Both the position numbers and the translations under genes were made by a program. Shown here one piece after another: positions 1 through 6,457 of a stretch of 11,183 bases of DNA. This stretch comes from Candidatus Falkowiibacteriota bacterium (GTDB lineage: Bacteria > Patescibacteriota > Patescibacteriia > CAIXNZ01 > JADLGS01). Below the pieces are notes generated by a model, which saw nothing but the letters and a program-made list of their open reading frames with translations, did not search any database and was not told the DNA's origin. The stretch lies in assembly GCA_020849205.1 (NCBI GenBank), contig JADLGS010000086.1, positions 1-11,183 of the forward strand, in the 5' to 3' direction. Numbering within the stretch: position 1 is the first letter of the stretch; the number at the start of each line of letters is the position of its first letter.

Positions 1-69
1 AAAAAGCAAAAAAAGCAACAAAAGCAAAACAAGCAAAAACAGCAAAAAAAGCAAAAAAAGCAAAAAAAG
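1..69 (+). repeat. A-rich short tandem repeat (9-base unit, GCAAAAAAA-like)
   Basis: About seven imperfect copies of a 9-base unit with an invariant GCA; the last three are exact. Two readings are possible. In the frame starting at position 3 it encodes a lysine/alanine tail (KAKKATKAKQAKTAKKAKKAKK), like the basic tails of HU- or histone-H1-like bacterial proteins, and runs on to a TGA at 114-116. That stop would lie inside the terminator stem, which is unusual. Alternatively it is an unstructured A-rich part of a non-coding RNA whose 3' end follows. Substitutions (ACA, CAA) leave the GCA codon untouched, which slightly favours the coding reading. The similarity of the following 55 bases to the end of the first non-coding RNA favours the RNA reading. 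The window edge prevents a decision. Confidence 0.8.
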
Positions 70-71
70 AT

Positions 72-126
72 GGGGTGTGGGCCCCTGCTATTTCACACAA
101 CGAGCGCTCTATATGAGCGCTTTTTT
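72..126 (+). terminator. 3' hairpin plus intrinsic terminator of an upstream transcript
   Basis: A GGGG/CCCC hairpin (72-75 with 82-85) is followed by a 17-base linker ending TTTCACACAACG. Then comes a perfect 7-bp terminator stem, AGCGCTC (103-109) with GAGCGCT (115-121), loop TATAT, and six T residues (121-126). The layout and most of the bases recur at 577-634. It ends a + strand transcript that enters from outside the window. Confidence 0.85.
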
Positions 127-156
127 CATTGTTATGTGATTGACAAAATCAAGCTA

Positions 157-185
157 TTGACAAAACTTAGATAATACGTTATTAT
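157..185 (+). promoter_or_regulatory. Strong sigma70-type promoter for the first structured RNA
   Basis: A perfect -35 TTGACA (157-162) is separated by exactly 17 bases from TATTAT (180-185). Transcription should start near 191-193. The decamer ATTGACAAAA also occurs 17 bases upstream (139-148), but no -10 fits it. No start codon with a ribosome binding site follows, so the promoter appears to serve a non-coding RNA. Confidence 0.75.
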
Positions 186-191
186 CATTTC

Positions 192-634
192 TACATAGAT
201 CCATTAACAGGGTAGATCTCTGGGATCGTGATAGATTACGTGTGTAGCAAGCGCGTACGCTGTGTCGTCGCAATATGCAAGGCGCATAGTCGCGTGATGC
301 ACGAAACAAGTAATCGAAGGGAAGTGAGGTGATAAAGCACTAAGCCAAGCTCCCCCTTACCGGATTAAACAAAATGTAATTGCCGGTAAAAAACTATCAC
401 ATCGAGCGGAACCTCGACACCGTGATAGTAATTTTGAAAAAGGATGACCGTGCAGGTCTAGACAGCGCCTGGGTAATTCTAGGGAAATCTCCTGTTGAAA
501 CATGAAGGGTGAGATCGATGTCACACTGACAAAAACTTACCACTATCATGCCAAAATTAATAATTGTCTTTTTGCAGGGAGGTGAGATCTCCCGACTTCT
601 TTCACAACGAGCGCTCTACATGAGCGCTTTTTTT
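192..634 (+). ncRNA. Candidate structured non-coding RNA 1 (about 440 nt, unrecognised)
   Basis: This is a complete transcription unit between a near-consensus promoter and an intrinsic terminator, with no credible reading frame. It is rich in complementary segments. GATTAC (234-239) pairs with GTAATC (310-315), enclosing GTG/CAC and the small hairpin AGCG-CGTA-CGCT. TTACCGG (357-363) pairs with CCGGTAA (383-389). A two-tier hairpin joins ACTATCAC (393-400) to GTGATAGT (422-429) around TCGAG/CTCGA (402-406, 413-417). GGGAG (577-581) pairs with CTCCC (589-593) around the loop GTGAGAT. AGATCTC near the 5' end (214-220) and GAGATCT near the 3' end (584-590) could also close the molecule. I see no tmRNA tag frame or CCA end, no group I intron core, and no likeness to RNase P RNA. 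The function is unknown. Confidence 0.7.
610..634 (+). terminator. Intrinsic terminator of structured RNA 1
   Basis: AGCGCTC (610-616) and GAGCGCT (622-628) form a 7-bp stem with loop TACAT, followed by seven T residues (628-634). It differs by one loop base from the terminator at 103-126, so the two descend from one copy. Confidence 0.9.
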
Positions 635-682
635 ATTGCCATGGATTATGTGCACTGAATAACTCGCGTTTGGTTTTGTGGG

Positions 683-711
683 TTGACAAAGTATATATTT
701 CAAACTATATT
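683..711 (+). promoter_or_regulatory. Strong sigma70-type promoter for the second structured RNA
   Basis: TTGACA (683-688), a 17-base spacer and TATATT (706-711) give a near-consensus promoter only 48 bases after the terminator of RNA 1. The predicted start is near 717-719. Having its own promoter immediately after a terminator shows that the second RNA is a separate transcription unit. Confidence 0.75.
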
Positions 712-717
712 AATTCA

Positions 718-1005
718 GTTACCTCACCATATTTTGTAGATCTGGTGGAGTGATAGTGTGGCGTTGCGACTAACTGCGCTACACTGATGAATTGCTACTT
801 GTAATAGCAGTTCTATAGTAGGTCTGGATGATTCCAGCGTCTCCTGCCGAATTTGTAGATGAGTAAGCCCTCAAGTGAGTTCAGCGATTCCTCATGAGAG
901 CGAGACACAACTTTGCCGAAAGTCTAGCGAAAAATTGTGAAGGTGGCGTGAGACCGCTACTGGCTTTTTTCAAAAATATAAGCGCCCTCAAGTGGGCGCT
1001 TTTTT
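718..1005 (+). ncRNA. Candidate structured non-coding RNA 2 (about 290 nt), related to RNA 1
   Basis: This complete unit has its own promoter and terminator and no plausible coding frame. Visible helices are AGTGTGGCG (755-763) with CGCTACACT (777-785), AATTGCTA (790-797) with TAGCAGTT (805-812, one G-U pair), CTGG/CCAG (824-827, 834-837), and GTGGC (943-947) with GCTAC (956-960). The last hairpin carries GTGAGA in its loop. Two motifs recur in RNA 1: GTAGATCT (736-743 here, 212-219 there), about 20 bases after the predicted start in both, and GTGATAG (750-756 here, 228-234 there). The GTGAGA-loop hairpin just before the terminator is also shared. This suggests a shorter, diverged relative of RNA 1. 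I found no positive match to 6S RNA or SRP RNA. The function is unknown. Confidence 0.65.
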
Positions 1006-1006
1006 A
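980..1006. terminator. Terminator between convergent transcripts (RNA 2 and the glycan operon)
   Basis: AAGCGCCC (980-987) pairs perfectly with GGGCGCTT (994-1001) around a 6-base loop and is followed by T1000-T1005 on the + strand, ending RNA 2. On the - strand the same stem lies 9 bases after the stop codon of the DUF11-repeat gene and is followed by TATATTTTTG, a poorer but usable U-tract. It probably stops both convergent transcripts. Confidence 0.85.
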
Positions 1007-1014
1007 ATTTATAT

Positions 1015-2895
1015 TTAATCTTGTACTAATCCTGAATCTTCATTAAGTTTTGTCGTGATTGGAGGATTTTGAATCGTTATTGATCCAGAAGTTTTTGCGT
1101 CCGTGGCAGTTACGTATGTCGCGTTGAGTAAGGTGAGTAAGGTGTTTGCGTCTTTTGCCGTTGGCTTTACACTTACTTTAAAACGAGCTGTCATTTCATC
1201 GAGTGTGGTTGGGAATTTGGTAAGATTCCAAATTACCTTGTCGCCATTTTGCACGATATCACCACTCGTAACATCAAGCGCTTCAACGAATTGCACTCCA
1301 GTAGGAATTTGAGCGCTCACAGCGATGTTACTGAGTTCGTGAAGTGAGTTAGTCAACTTCCATTCGATGACGTAGGTCGTAGTTTCGTTGACGCGAGGGG
1401 GTAGCGGTCCTGATCCAAGCGTCACGCCCTGTCCATCAAAGTATAGTCCTTGAGCATACAACGCAACATCAGAATTAAATTTGTGAGTAATGAGAGCGGT
1501 TTTTTGACTATCCTTTACCTCAATGGTATCGATACTACCAATCGTTACTTCTGCTTGAGAAGTTATGTCTAATGAGCTTCCTGTTGCCTGTTTTGTTTTG
1601 ATGGTAAACGCAATTTGAACTTCATCTTCTGGTAACATTACGGCAAGCTCCTTGATCTGTTCCTTGGTCCACAAAATTTGATTATTACTTACTATTCCTT
1701 GTATCGCTGATTGTAAGCTTTTCCAATCAAGAGCCGAAGAAGTAAGCGTAATTTTTGCGGCAACATCGCTGATCGCCGAAGTGCTTTTGTTTTTGATGGT
1801 AAGGAGGTAGCTCATCGTGTCACCAAAGTTTACTGAACCATCTTGAGTCTCTCCATTGATAATAAGATTGGTAACAAGGTCGGTGGCGATAACTTGGAGA
1901 GTGATCTTTTCTTGTGTTTGAAGTTTTTCTTGACCAGCGGCGTCTTTGGTAATGACATGAAATTCAATGTCCTGGGCCGTGTTGGTGTCAAGAGTAAATT
2001 CTCCGTTAATAACGTATTTAATTTCTTCACCCGGTTTAATCTCCGCAATCTCAAGTGTTGGATTTTTGTTAAATTCGTCTGGTGTAATTGTTGGCGCTGT
2101 GAAATCTTGAGTATTGTCGGTAAGCACGACTCCTTGTTTGACATCAGTGATCGTAAAGCTTTCAGGCTTTATAATTTTGAGACTTACTTTGGTTTGTGTT
2201 GCGATGTCGGCAGTGTTTTTGAGGGTAATCGCAATCGCGACATTCTCGTTTTTGATTATTTGTTCAGGGTAACTTACTGTTAATGCAAGAGCGCTGTCGC
2301 TGATTGTTGAGCTAAATGAAGTTTGTGCTTCAAAATCAGAAGAGTAGTTGAGCGGGGTATAAAGTAATCGTGAAGTAAAGCTTGCAACAAATCCTTTTTC
2401 GCCAATCATCTTACCTTTTACATGCACATCAAGCGTTTCCTTTGATTTAATATCAGGAAGTGATATCGCAAGAGTTGAGGTGATATTTCCGGGAGCATCT
2501 GTTTGGGTGATTGGGTATGTAGAAGAGATATACTCAAATCCTTTTGGAATTTTGACTTCAAGTTTTGGATTAGTAAGTGTTACGTTTTCTTTGTTTTTGA
2601 TTGAAATCGTGTAATCCACCTCTGTTCCTGATTGAGTCGCTAGTGGCCCAAGAATCGATAACTCAACTTTATCACTTCTGAAGTTTGAGTTTGGAGAAAC
2701 CATAACAAATCCAGCCCACGCAATCGCGCACGCGACTGACAACACGGCTATTGTGACTAAGACCCATCGCGGGATAAATGCGCGTTTTTTTTGGATAATA
2801 GTTGTGAGATCGACAAGTTCACCATTTTCCTCTTGATAGATTTTGGCAAGCTCTTTTTCTATCTCATTTGATTTGTCGTGGTTGTGTGATGTCAT
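1015..2895 (-). CDS. Membrane-anchored DUF11/CARDB-like repeat protein
   Basis: This 626-residue protein has a charged cytoplasmic N-terminus (residues 1-43, ending KKRAFIPR), one hydrophobic segment at about 44-66 with no signal-peptidase signature, and a long threonine- and serine-rich extracytoplasmic part. That part holds four beta-sandwich-type repeats near residues 93, 218, 361 and 505, each opening with a Y/I-T-I-K-N-type strand (YTISIKNKENV, IAITLKNTAD, YLLTIKNKST) as in DUF11/CARDB surface domains. There is no catalytic motif and no LPXTG-type sorting signal, so anchoring is by the N-terminal helix. Its ATG overlaps the stop of the DUF4012 gene by four bases, which suggests coupled translation and a shared task. 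It is the last gene of the glycan operon. A structural or adhesive envelope role is inferred. Confidence 0.85.
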   Translation of the reverse strand: MTSHNHDKSNEIEKELAKIYQEENGELVDLTTIIQKKRAFIPRWVLVTIAVLSVACAIAWAGFVMVSPNSNFRSDKVELSILGPLATQSGTEVDYTISIKNKENVTLTNPKLEVKIPKGFEYISSTYPITQTDAPGNITSTLAISLPDIKSKETLDVHVKGKMIGEKGFVASFTSRLLYTPLNYSSDFEAQTSFSSTISDSALALTVSYPEQIIKNENVAIAITLKNTADIATQTKVSLKIIKPESFTITDVKQGVVLTDNTQDFTAPTITPDEFNKNPTLEIAEIKPGEEIKYVINGEFTLDTNTAQDIEFHVITKDAAGQEKLQTQEKITLQVIATDLVTNLIINGETQDGSVNFGDTMSYLLTIKNKSTSAISDVAAKITLTSSALDWKSLQSAIQGIVSNNQILWTKEQIKELAVMLPEDEVQIAFTIKTKQATGSSLDITSQAEVTIGSIDTIEVKDSQKTALITHKFNSDVALYAQGLYFDGQGVTLGSGPLPPRVNETTTYVIEWKLTNSLHELSNIAVSAQIPTGVQFVEALDVTSGDIVQNGDKVIWNLTKFPTTLDEMTARFKVSVKPTAKDANTLLTLLNATYVTATDAKTSGSITIQNPPITTKLNEDSGLVQD

Positions 2896-5345
2896 GGTTG
2901 ATTTGAGCTTACGACGCCGATTAACATATCGTTGGTAAGCATAGTTTCATTGGTAATGGTTGCGCCACTAGTAACATTGTGAGATGGATAGCTCCATACA
3001 ATTTCTTGTTTTCTTGGCATGTCAATGGTTGTGTAGTAGGGAGTTGGTTGTTTACCCGCTTGTTTTTGTACATACAGTGAGTAGGCAGATGAATCACCTA
3101 AAGATTCAATGTATGTGTCGTAGATGATTTGAATAGTTTGAGTTTCTCCAGCATCAGTTTGAATCCAGTTTGCAAACACCGTGCGATTATCTTCCTGATA
3201 TATTTTTGTTTGCGTTACCTGATCAAGAGTTGCTGTCGATTCGATAACTGCAAGTTCTGTTGGAAGGGTAGTCACTACTTCGCTTTGTCGTCCCTCAATT
3301 GGTTCAAATCCTTGTGCAGAGATAAATTTACTACCAAGCGGAACGTAGATACGAAGATAATCATTATGTTTTACGCCCTCAAGTGGATGCGTTGGGTCCC
3401 CAGTGTGTGTGCGTGTAATCGTGAGCGTATGTCTTTGTACCCCTGGAACAGAAGCATCTATTTCGATATCCACTACATCGCTTATCGATGCATCAGATTT
3501 CGCTCCGGCAATGTTTGTTGTTGAGAGGTGGAGGTAGTCGCCGTATGTATCAATCATGTTTCCGGTCCAGCGAAAATCTTTGGCGAATTGTTGCAGTTCT
3601 GTGTTGCTAAAATACAACTGAATATCGCGCTTACCAAGGGCGTCATGTAGCATTTGTGCTACATGTACTAATTCTTGGTTTGACAAGTTCATGAGTTTTT
3701 CAAGAAGAAGCGGCGCGAGATCTGCTAAAATCTTTTTTGGTTGGGCGTGTACAGTTTTGTCTTCACCAAATTCAACTTCGTGTTGAGTAACGTCGACAAA
3801 GTTTTGAGCGGTGATGAATTGATCGCGAGCTGAGATGTAGATTGGTCCTGTGAGCGCAAGTAATTGCGTGATGATGTTGGGTGTAAGCGCGATTACGCCA
3901 TCAACGGTTGATTGCCCTGAGTGCTCGTAAAACCACATGATGTTGCGAGCAGACTTTTCGAAATCAGGATAGTAGTTTGAGTCTTGAATTTCCCATCGAT
4001 CATTAAGTATTGTGAAAGGTTGCGGTGGCGTGAGGTTGGTATCAAGACCAGCTTCGAGATCATAAATTCCGCCAGTAGGTATCCATACGTTGGTAACTTT
4101 GCCTTGATCAATATCAACTTGCGCAAACGATCCCATAAACCCTCCTGTTGCGCGTAGCTCGTTTGGATTTTGAAACACGAGTAAGAAGCGTTGCTTAGAG
4201 GTGTTACCAAGGAGTGTGTTGATGAGTTTTTGATAACTTAGAATTTCATCAAGGTGTGTTGTGAATGTTGTTTGATATGAAATGAGTTGCGTTAAAATAG
4301 ATTGGTATTGCTCTGGCAATGAAGCGGGATTGATGGTAGCTAATTCTTGTGTGAGTTGCGTGAGTTGAGTTTTGTGTTGCGCAAGCGTCGTCGCAATTCG
4401 ATCAAGTTTTTGAGTGATAGTTTCGTTTGATTGCGTATCAAGGAGTGAAACAATGTCTGAACCAAGTCCAAGGAGAATTTGCGCGATGTTGGTGAGCGTT
4501 GAAGCTGCCTCGAGGTTTTCGCCTACCGGAAGCGCAGACGCGATTAATGAGATGCTTTTTGGAAGACCTGCGATCTCGTTACTCAATGCCGCAAACTCTT
4601 CTTTTGCTGAAGCGAGTTCGTATGAGGCGCCTGCGAAGTCTTTGAGTTCAAATACTTCTTTTGAGCGTTTGAGGTGATCAGATGCGGCGTGCGCAATTCC
4701 AAGTACCCGTCCCTTAATCGCTATTGTTTTGTGGTAGTAGTCGTAGGCGATGAGTGGCGAGGTAAGGAGAAGTGCAGTGATAAAAAACAAGGCGCCGCCT
4801 TTGATTGCAAGGCGTTGTAGTCGAGGAATACGAACAGCGGGGCGTTTGAATTTTGGCCACGGCAGTCGCGACTGCCGTGGTGGGAGAGAAAAGGTTGGGA
4901 GGGTAAGGGTTGGGAGGGTAAAGGTTGGCCACGGCAGTCGCGACTGCCGTGGTGGGAAAGTGAATTGAGGTAGTTTGAATCGCTTTTTTGTGCGTTGCTT
5001 GACGATTGACGCAACTAAACTTGGCCCCTCGAGTTCAACAGTATACAAAGGCGTTTGAGATGGCGCGATGTGCGTAACCGGTTTTTTGTGTGACTTGGTT
5101 GCAACGAGACGTGTAAAAGAATTTTTTGTTTTTGAGAGTTTTCTTTCGACAACAAAAAGCGCGTCTGATGAGATGTGCTTGAGTGACTGCTTTTTATTAT
5201 GCGCCAATACTTCTTTTTCGTGCGCTAGTTTTTTGAGATTAACGACGTGAGCAGATGGTGTATGAGGTTTATTTGAAAGATTTTTTTCAATACTAAAAAC
5301 AGAGTTGCCTACTTGTTTTTTGTTTTGAGTAGATCTTTTTGGCAT
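2892..5345 (-). CDS. DUF4012 family membrane protein
   Basis: The protein has 817 residues. The N-terminal 180 are basic and low in complexity and contain two copies of PRQSRLPW (132-139 and 156-163) separated by TFTLP/TLTLP/TFSLP repeats. One membrane helix follows at about 183-203, then a coiled-coil-like stretch. The DUF4012 core begins near residue 385 with QNPNELRATGGFMGSF, followed by the family's TGGIYDLE and YPDF segments. DUF4012 proteins occur in surface-polysaccharide loci of Gram-positive bacteria and Patescibacteria; their biochemical activity is not known to me. I chose ATG at 5345 (MPKRS) over an upstream TTG at 5387. With this start the gene overlaps the preceding glycosyltransferase by 37 bases. 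Family assignment is firm. A role in glycan attachment or export is inferred from context only. Confidence 0.9.
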   Translation of the reverse strand: MPKRSTQNKKQVGNSVFSIEKNLSNKPHTPSAHVVNLKKLAHEKEVLAHNKKQSLKHISSDALFVVERKLSKTKNSFTRLVATKSHKKPVTHIAPSQTPLYTVELEGPSLVASIVKQRTKKRFKLPQFTFPPRQSRLPWPTFTLPTLTLPTFSLPPRQSRLPWPKFKRPAVRIPRLQRLAIKGGALFFITALLLTSPLIAYDYYHKTIAIKGRVLGIAHAASDHLKRSKEVFELKDFAGASYELASAKEEFAALSNEIAGLPKSISLIASALPVGENLEAASTLTNIAQILLGLGSDIVSLLDTQSNETITQKLDRIATTLAQHKTQLTQLTQELATINPASLPEQYQSILTQLISYQTTFTTHLDEILSYQKLINTLLGNTSKQRFLLVFQNPNELRATGGFMGSFAQVDIDQGKVTNVWIPTGGIYDLEAGLDTNLTPPQPFTILNDRWEIQDSNYYPDFEKSARNIMWFYEHSGQSTVDGVIALTPNIITQLLALTGPIYISARDQFITAQNFVDVTQHEVEFGEDKTVHAQPKKILADLAPLLLEKLMNLSNQELVHVAQMLHDALGKRDIQLYFSNTELQQFAKDFRWTGNMIDTYGDYLHLSTTNIAGAKSDASISDVVDIEIDASVPGVQRHTLTITRTHTGDPTHPLEGVKHNDYLRIYVPLGSKFISAQGFEPIEGRQSEVVTTLPTELAVIESTATLDQVTQTKIYQEDNRTVFANWIQTDAGETQTIQIIYDTYIESLGDSSAYSLYVQKQAGKQPTPYYTTIDMPRKQEIVWSYPSHNVTSGATITNETMLTNDMLIGVVSSNQP
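4857..4880. repeat. Perfect 24-base palindrome, copy 1
   Basis: CCACGGCAGTCG followed directly by its exact reverse complement. It lies in frame in the DUF4012 gene and spells residues 156-163 (PRQSRLPW). It is much more GC-rich than the surrounding gene and identical to the copy 72 bases away. See the second copy and the findings. Confidence 0.95.
4897..4918 (+). other. G-quadruplex-type motif in the template strand
   Basis: Five GGG runs separated by loops of 1, 3, 2 and 1 bases lie on the + strand, midway between the two palindromes. The gene is read from the - strand, so the G-rich strand is the transcription template and the mRNA carries the C-rich version. The motif coincides with a repeated GGTTGGGAGGGTAA unit that encodes the LPTFSLP-like repeats. 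Folding is not shown by sequence alone. Confidence 0.6.
4929..4952. repeat. Perfect 24-base palindrome, copy 2
   Basis: Identical to 4857-4880, with the flanking bases GG before and TGGGA after also conserved. It covers exactly eight codons (residues 132-139). The two copies lie 72 bases apart, a multiple of three, so both read as PRQSRLPW. It resembles mobile palindromic elements that insert into coding genes, such as the Rickettsia palindromic elements, in behaviour but not in sequence. Confidence 0.95.
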
Positions 5346-6457
5346 GAATGTAGTGAGTGTAGAGTTTGTTGCGCCGTTGTATCCCAATTAAATTCAGAAA
5401 CGCGGGCAGTTCCACGAGCTACGAGATTTGCTTGTAGAGTTTTGTCGCTCGTGATTGTTTCAAACGCTTCAACAAGTGAGTCTGCGCTGTGCGGGTCAAA
5501 ATAATATGCAGCGTCAGTATAGATTTCTTGTAGACATGTTGAGTTTGAGGCAAGTACTGGAATTTTGCATTGCATTGCTTCCAATCCATTTAAACCAAAT
5601 CCTTCATCAAAACTAGGTACGACATAAGCAAGCGCTCCACAATAGAGACTTACGAGTGTTTGCGGTGAAACAAAACCGGGAAGTATGATGTCGCTTAAAA
5701 CTTTAGAATCAAGTGACGCAAGTGTTTGCGTGAGCGCAGTGTAGCGATCATCGCGTGGTCCGCCAAGGACGAGCGCGACGTCGTGTTTTGCTTTGATTTT
5801 TGCAAAAGCTTTTACGAGCGTTTCGAGGTTTTTGTGAGGCCGATGTACCCCTGTGTAAAGAAGGTATGGTTTCGTGATTGTAAGGTTGCGTAGTACGCTG
5901 TTAATTATATCAAAATTTGGCTGGGATTCGAAAAGTTTGTCCACACCTAAGTGAGTTACAATCACCTTGTGTCCATTGAGATTTTTGTATGCATCAACGA
6001 GGGCTTGCTTGGTGTGATGCGAAACAGTCAAAAGCGCCTTACTTTTGAGGACTGCATGATCAAAAACAGCGTTAAAAATCAGTTCTTTGAGTGGGTTGGT
6101 TTTACCTATTCGCCATTTTTTTTGAATAAGGTCGTGAATAGTAACTATGAACGTTTTGCGATAGAGAAGTGGGACGTTAAATTGTGGAACCCAAAGTACG
6201 TCAAGGGTATGACGATAGTAGATGAATGGCAAAATGAGCTGCTCTTGCCATGTATACCAGTGAATGGTGGTTGTTACGATCGTTAGATGGGGGTGAGAGA
6301 TATGAGTAAGTAGCTCCTGATTTTTTGGAGATACAAAAATAACATACTCGTTTTCGCGATCGGTTGTGAGTATGCGTGTGAGAATGTTATATATATAACT
6401 ACCGACGCCCGTTGCTTGAGCCGTGCCCATCATGCGCGCGTCTATACCGATTTTCAT
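5309..6457 (-). CDS. GT4-family glycosyltransferase (third of three)
   Basis: The 382-residue protein has GT-B architecture and is probably a cytoplasmic or membrane-associated enzyme that moves a sugar from a nucleotide donor to a lipid-linked acceptor. The N-terminal Rossmann domain starts MKIGIDARMM with the glycine-rich TGVGSYIYN loop (residues 16-24); VTIHDL at 105-110 is typical of the family. In the C-terminal donor domain, YTGVHRPHKN (201-210) supplies the phosphate-binding basic residues. EGFGLNGLE (285-293) is the E-x7-E motif of retaining GT4 enzymes. Length is normal and all key residues are present. Its ATG overlaps the upstream gene's stop by four bases, and its TAG stop lies inside the DUF4012 gene. 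Donor, acceptor and linkage cannot be read from the sequence. Confidence 0.92.
   Translation of the reverse strand: MKIGIDARMMGTAQATGVGSYIYNILTRILTTDRENEYVIFVSPKNQELLTHISHPHLTIVTTTIHWYTWQEQLILPFIYYRHTLDVLWVPQFNVPLLYRKTFIVTIHDLIQKKWRIGKTNPLKELIFNAVFDHAVLKSKALLTVSHHTKQALVDAYKNLNGHKVIVTHLGVDKLFESQPNFDIINSVLRNLTITKPYLLYTGVHRPHKNLETLVKAFAKIKAKHDVALVLGGPRDDRYTALTQTLASLDSKVLSDIILPGFVSPQTLVSLYCGALAYVVPSFDEGFGLNGLEAMQCKIPVLASNSTCLQEIYTDAAYYFDPHSADSLVEAFETITSDKTLQANLVARGTARVSEFNWDTTAQQTLHSLHSCQKDLLKTKNK

Noticed and set aside
192..634. tmRNA, group I intron or CRISPR-related RNA as identity of RNA 1
   Set aside because: No tag reading frame or CCA end, no recognisable group I core pairing, and no repeat-spacer structure or cas-like gene nearby.
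548..658. Open frame of 36 codons at the 3' end of RNA 1 (MPKLIIVFLQ...)
   Set aside because: It has no ribosome binding site, runs through the intrinsic terminator, and lies over the GGGAG/CTCCC hairpin. It is explained better by RNA structure.
1843..2283. Open frame of 146 codons on the + strand opposite the DUF11-repeat gene
   Set aside because: Cysteine- and phenylalanine-rich composition, no family likeness, and lies antisense to a convincing gene.
4857..4952. CRISPR mini-array made of the two identical 24-base repeats
   Set aside because: Only two copies, inside and in frame with a coding gene, each fully palindromic, with a repetitive region between them rather than a unique spacer.
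5346..5387. Upstream TTG start that would lengthen DUF4012 by 14 residues
   Set aside because: TTG without a ribosome binding site, and it would enlarge the overlap with the previous gene to 79 bases. ATG at 5345 is simpler.
6388..6401. Palindrome GTTATATATATAAC in the third glycosyltransferase gene
   Set aside because: A short AT-alternating run within coding sequence, expected by chance at this base composition.
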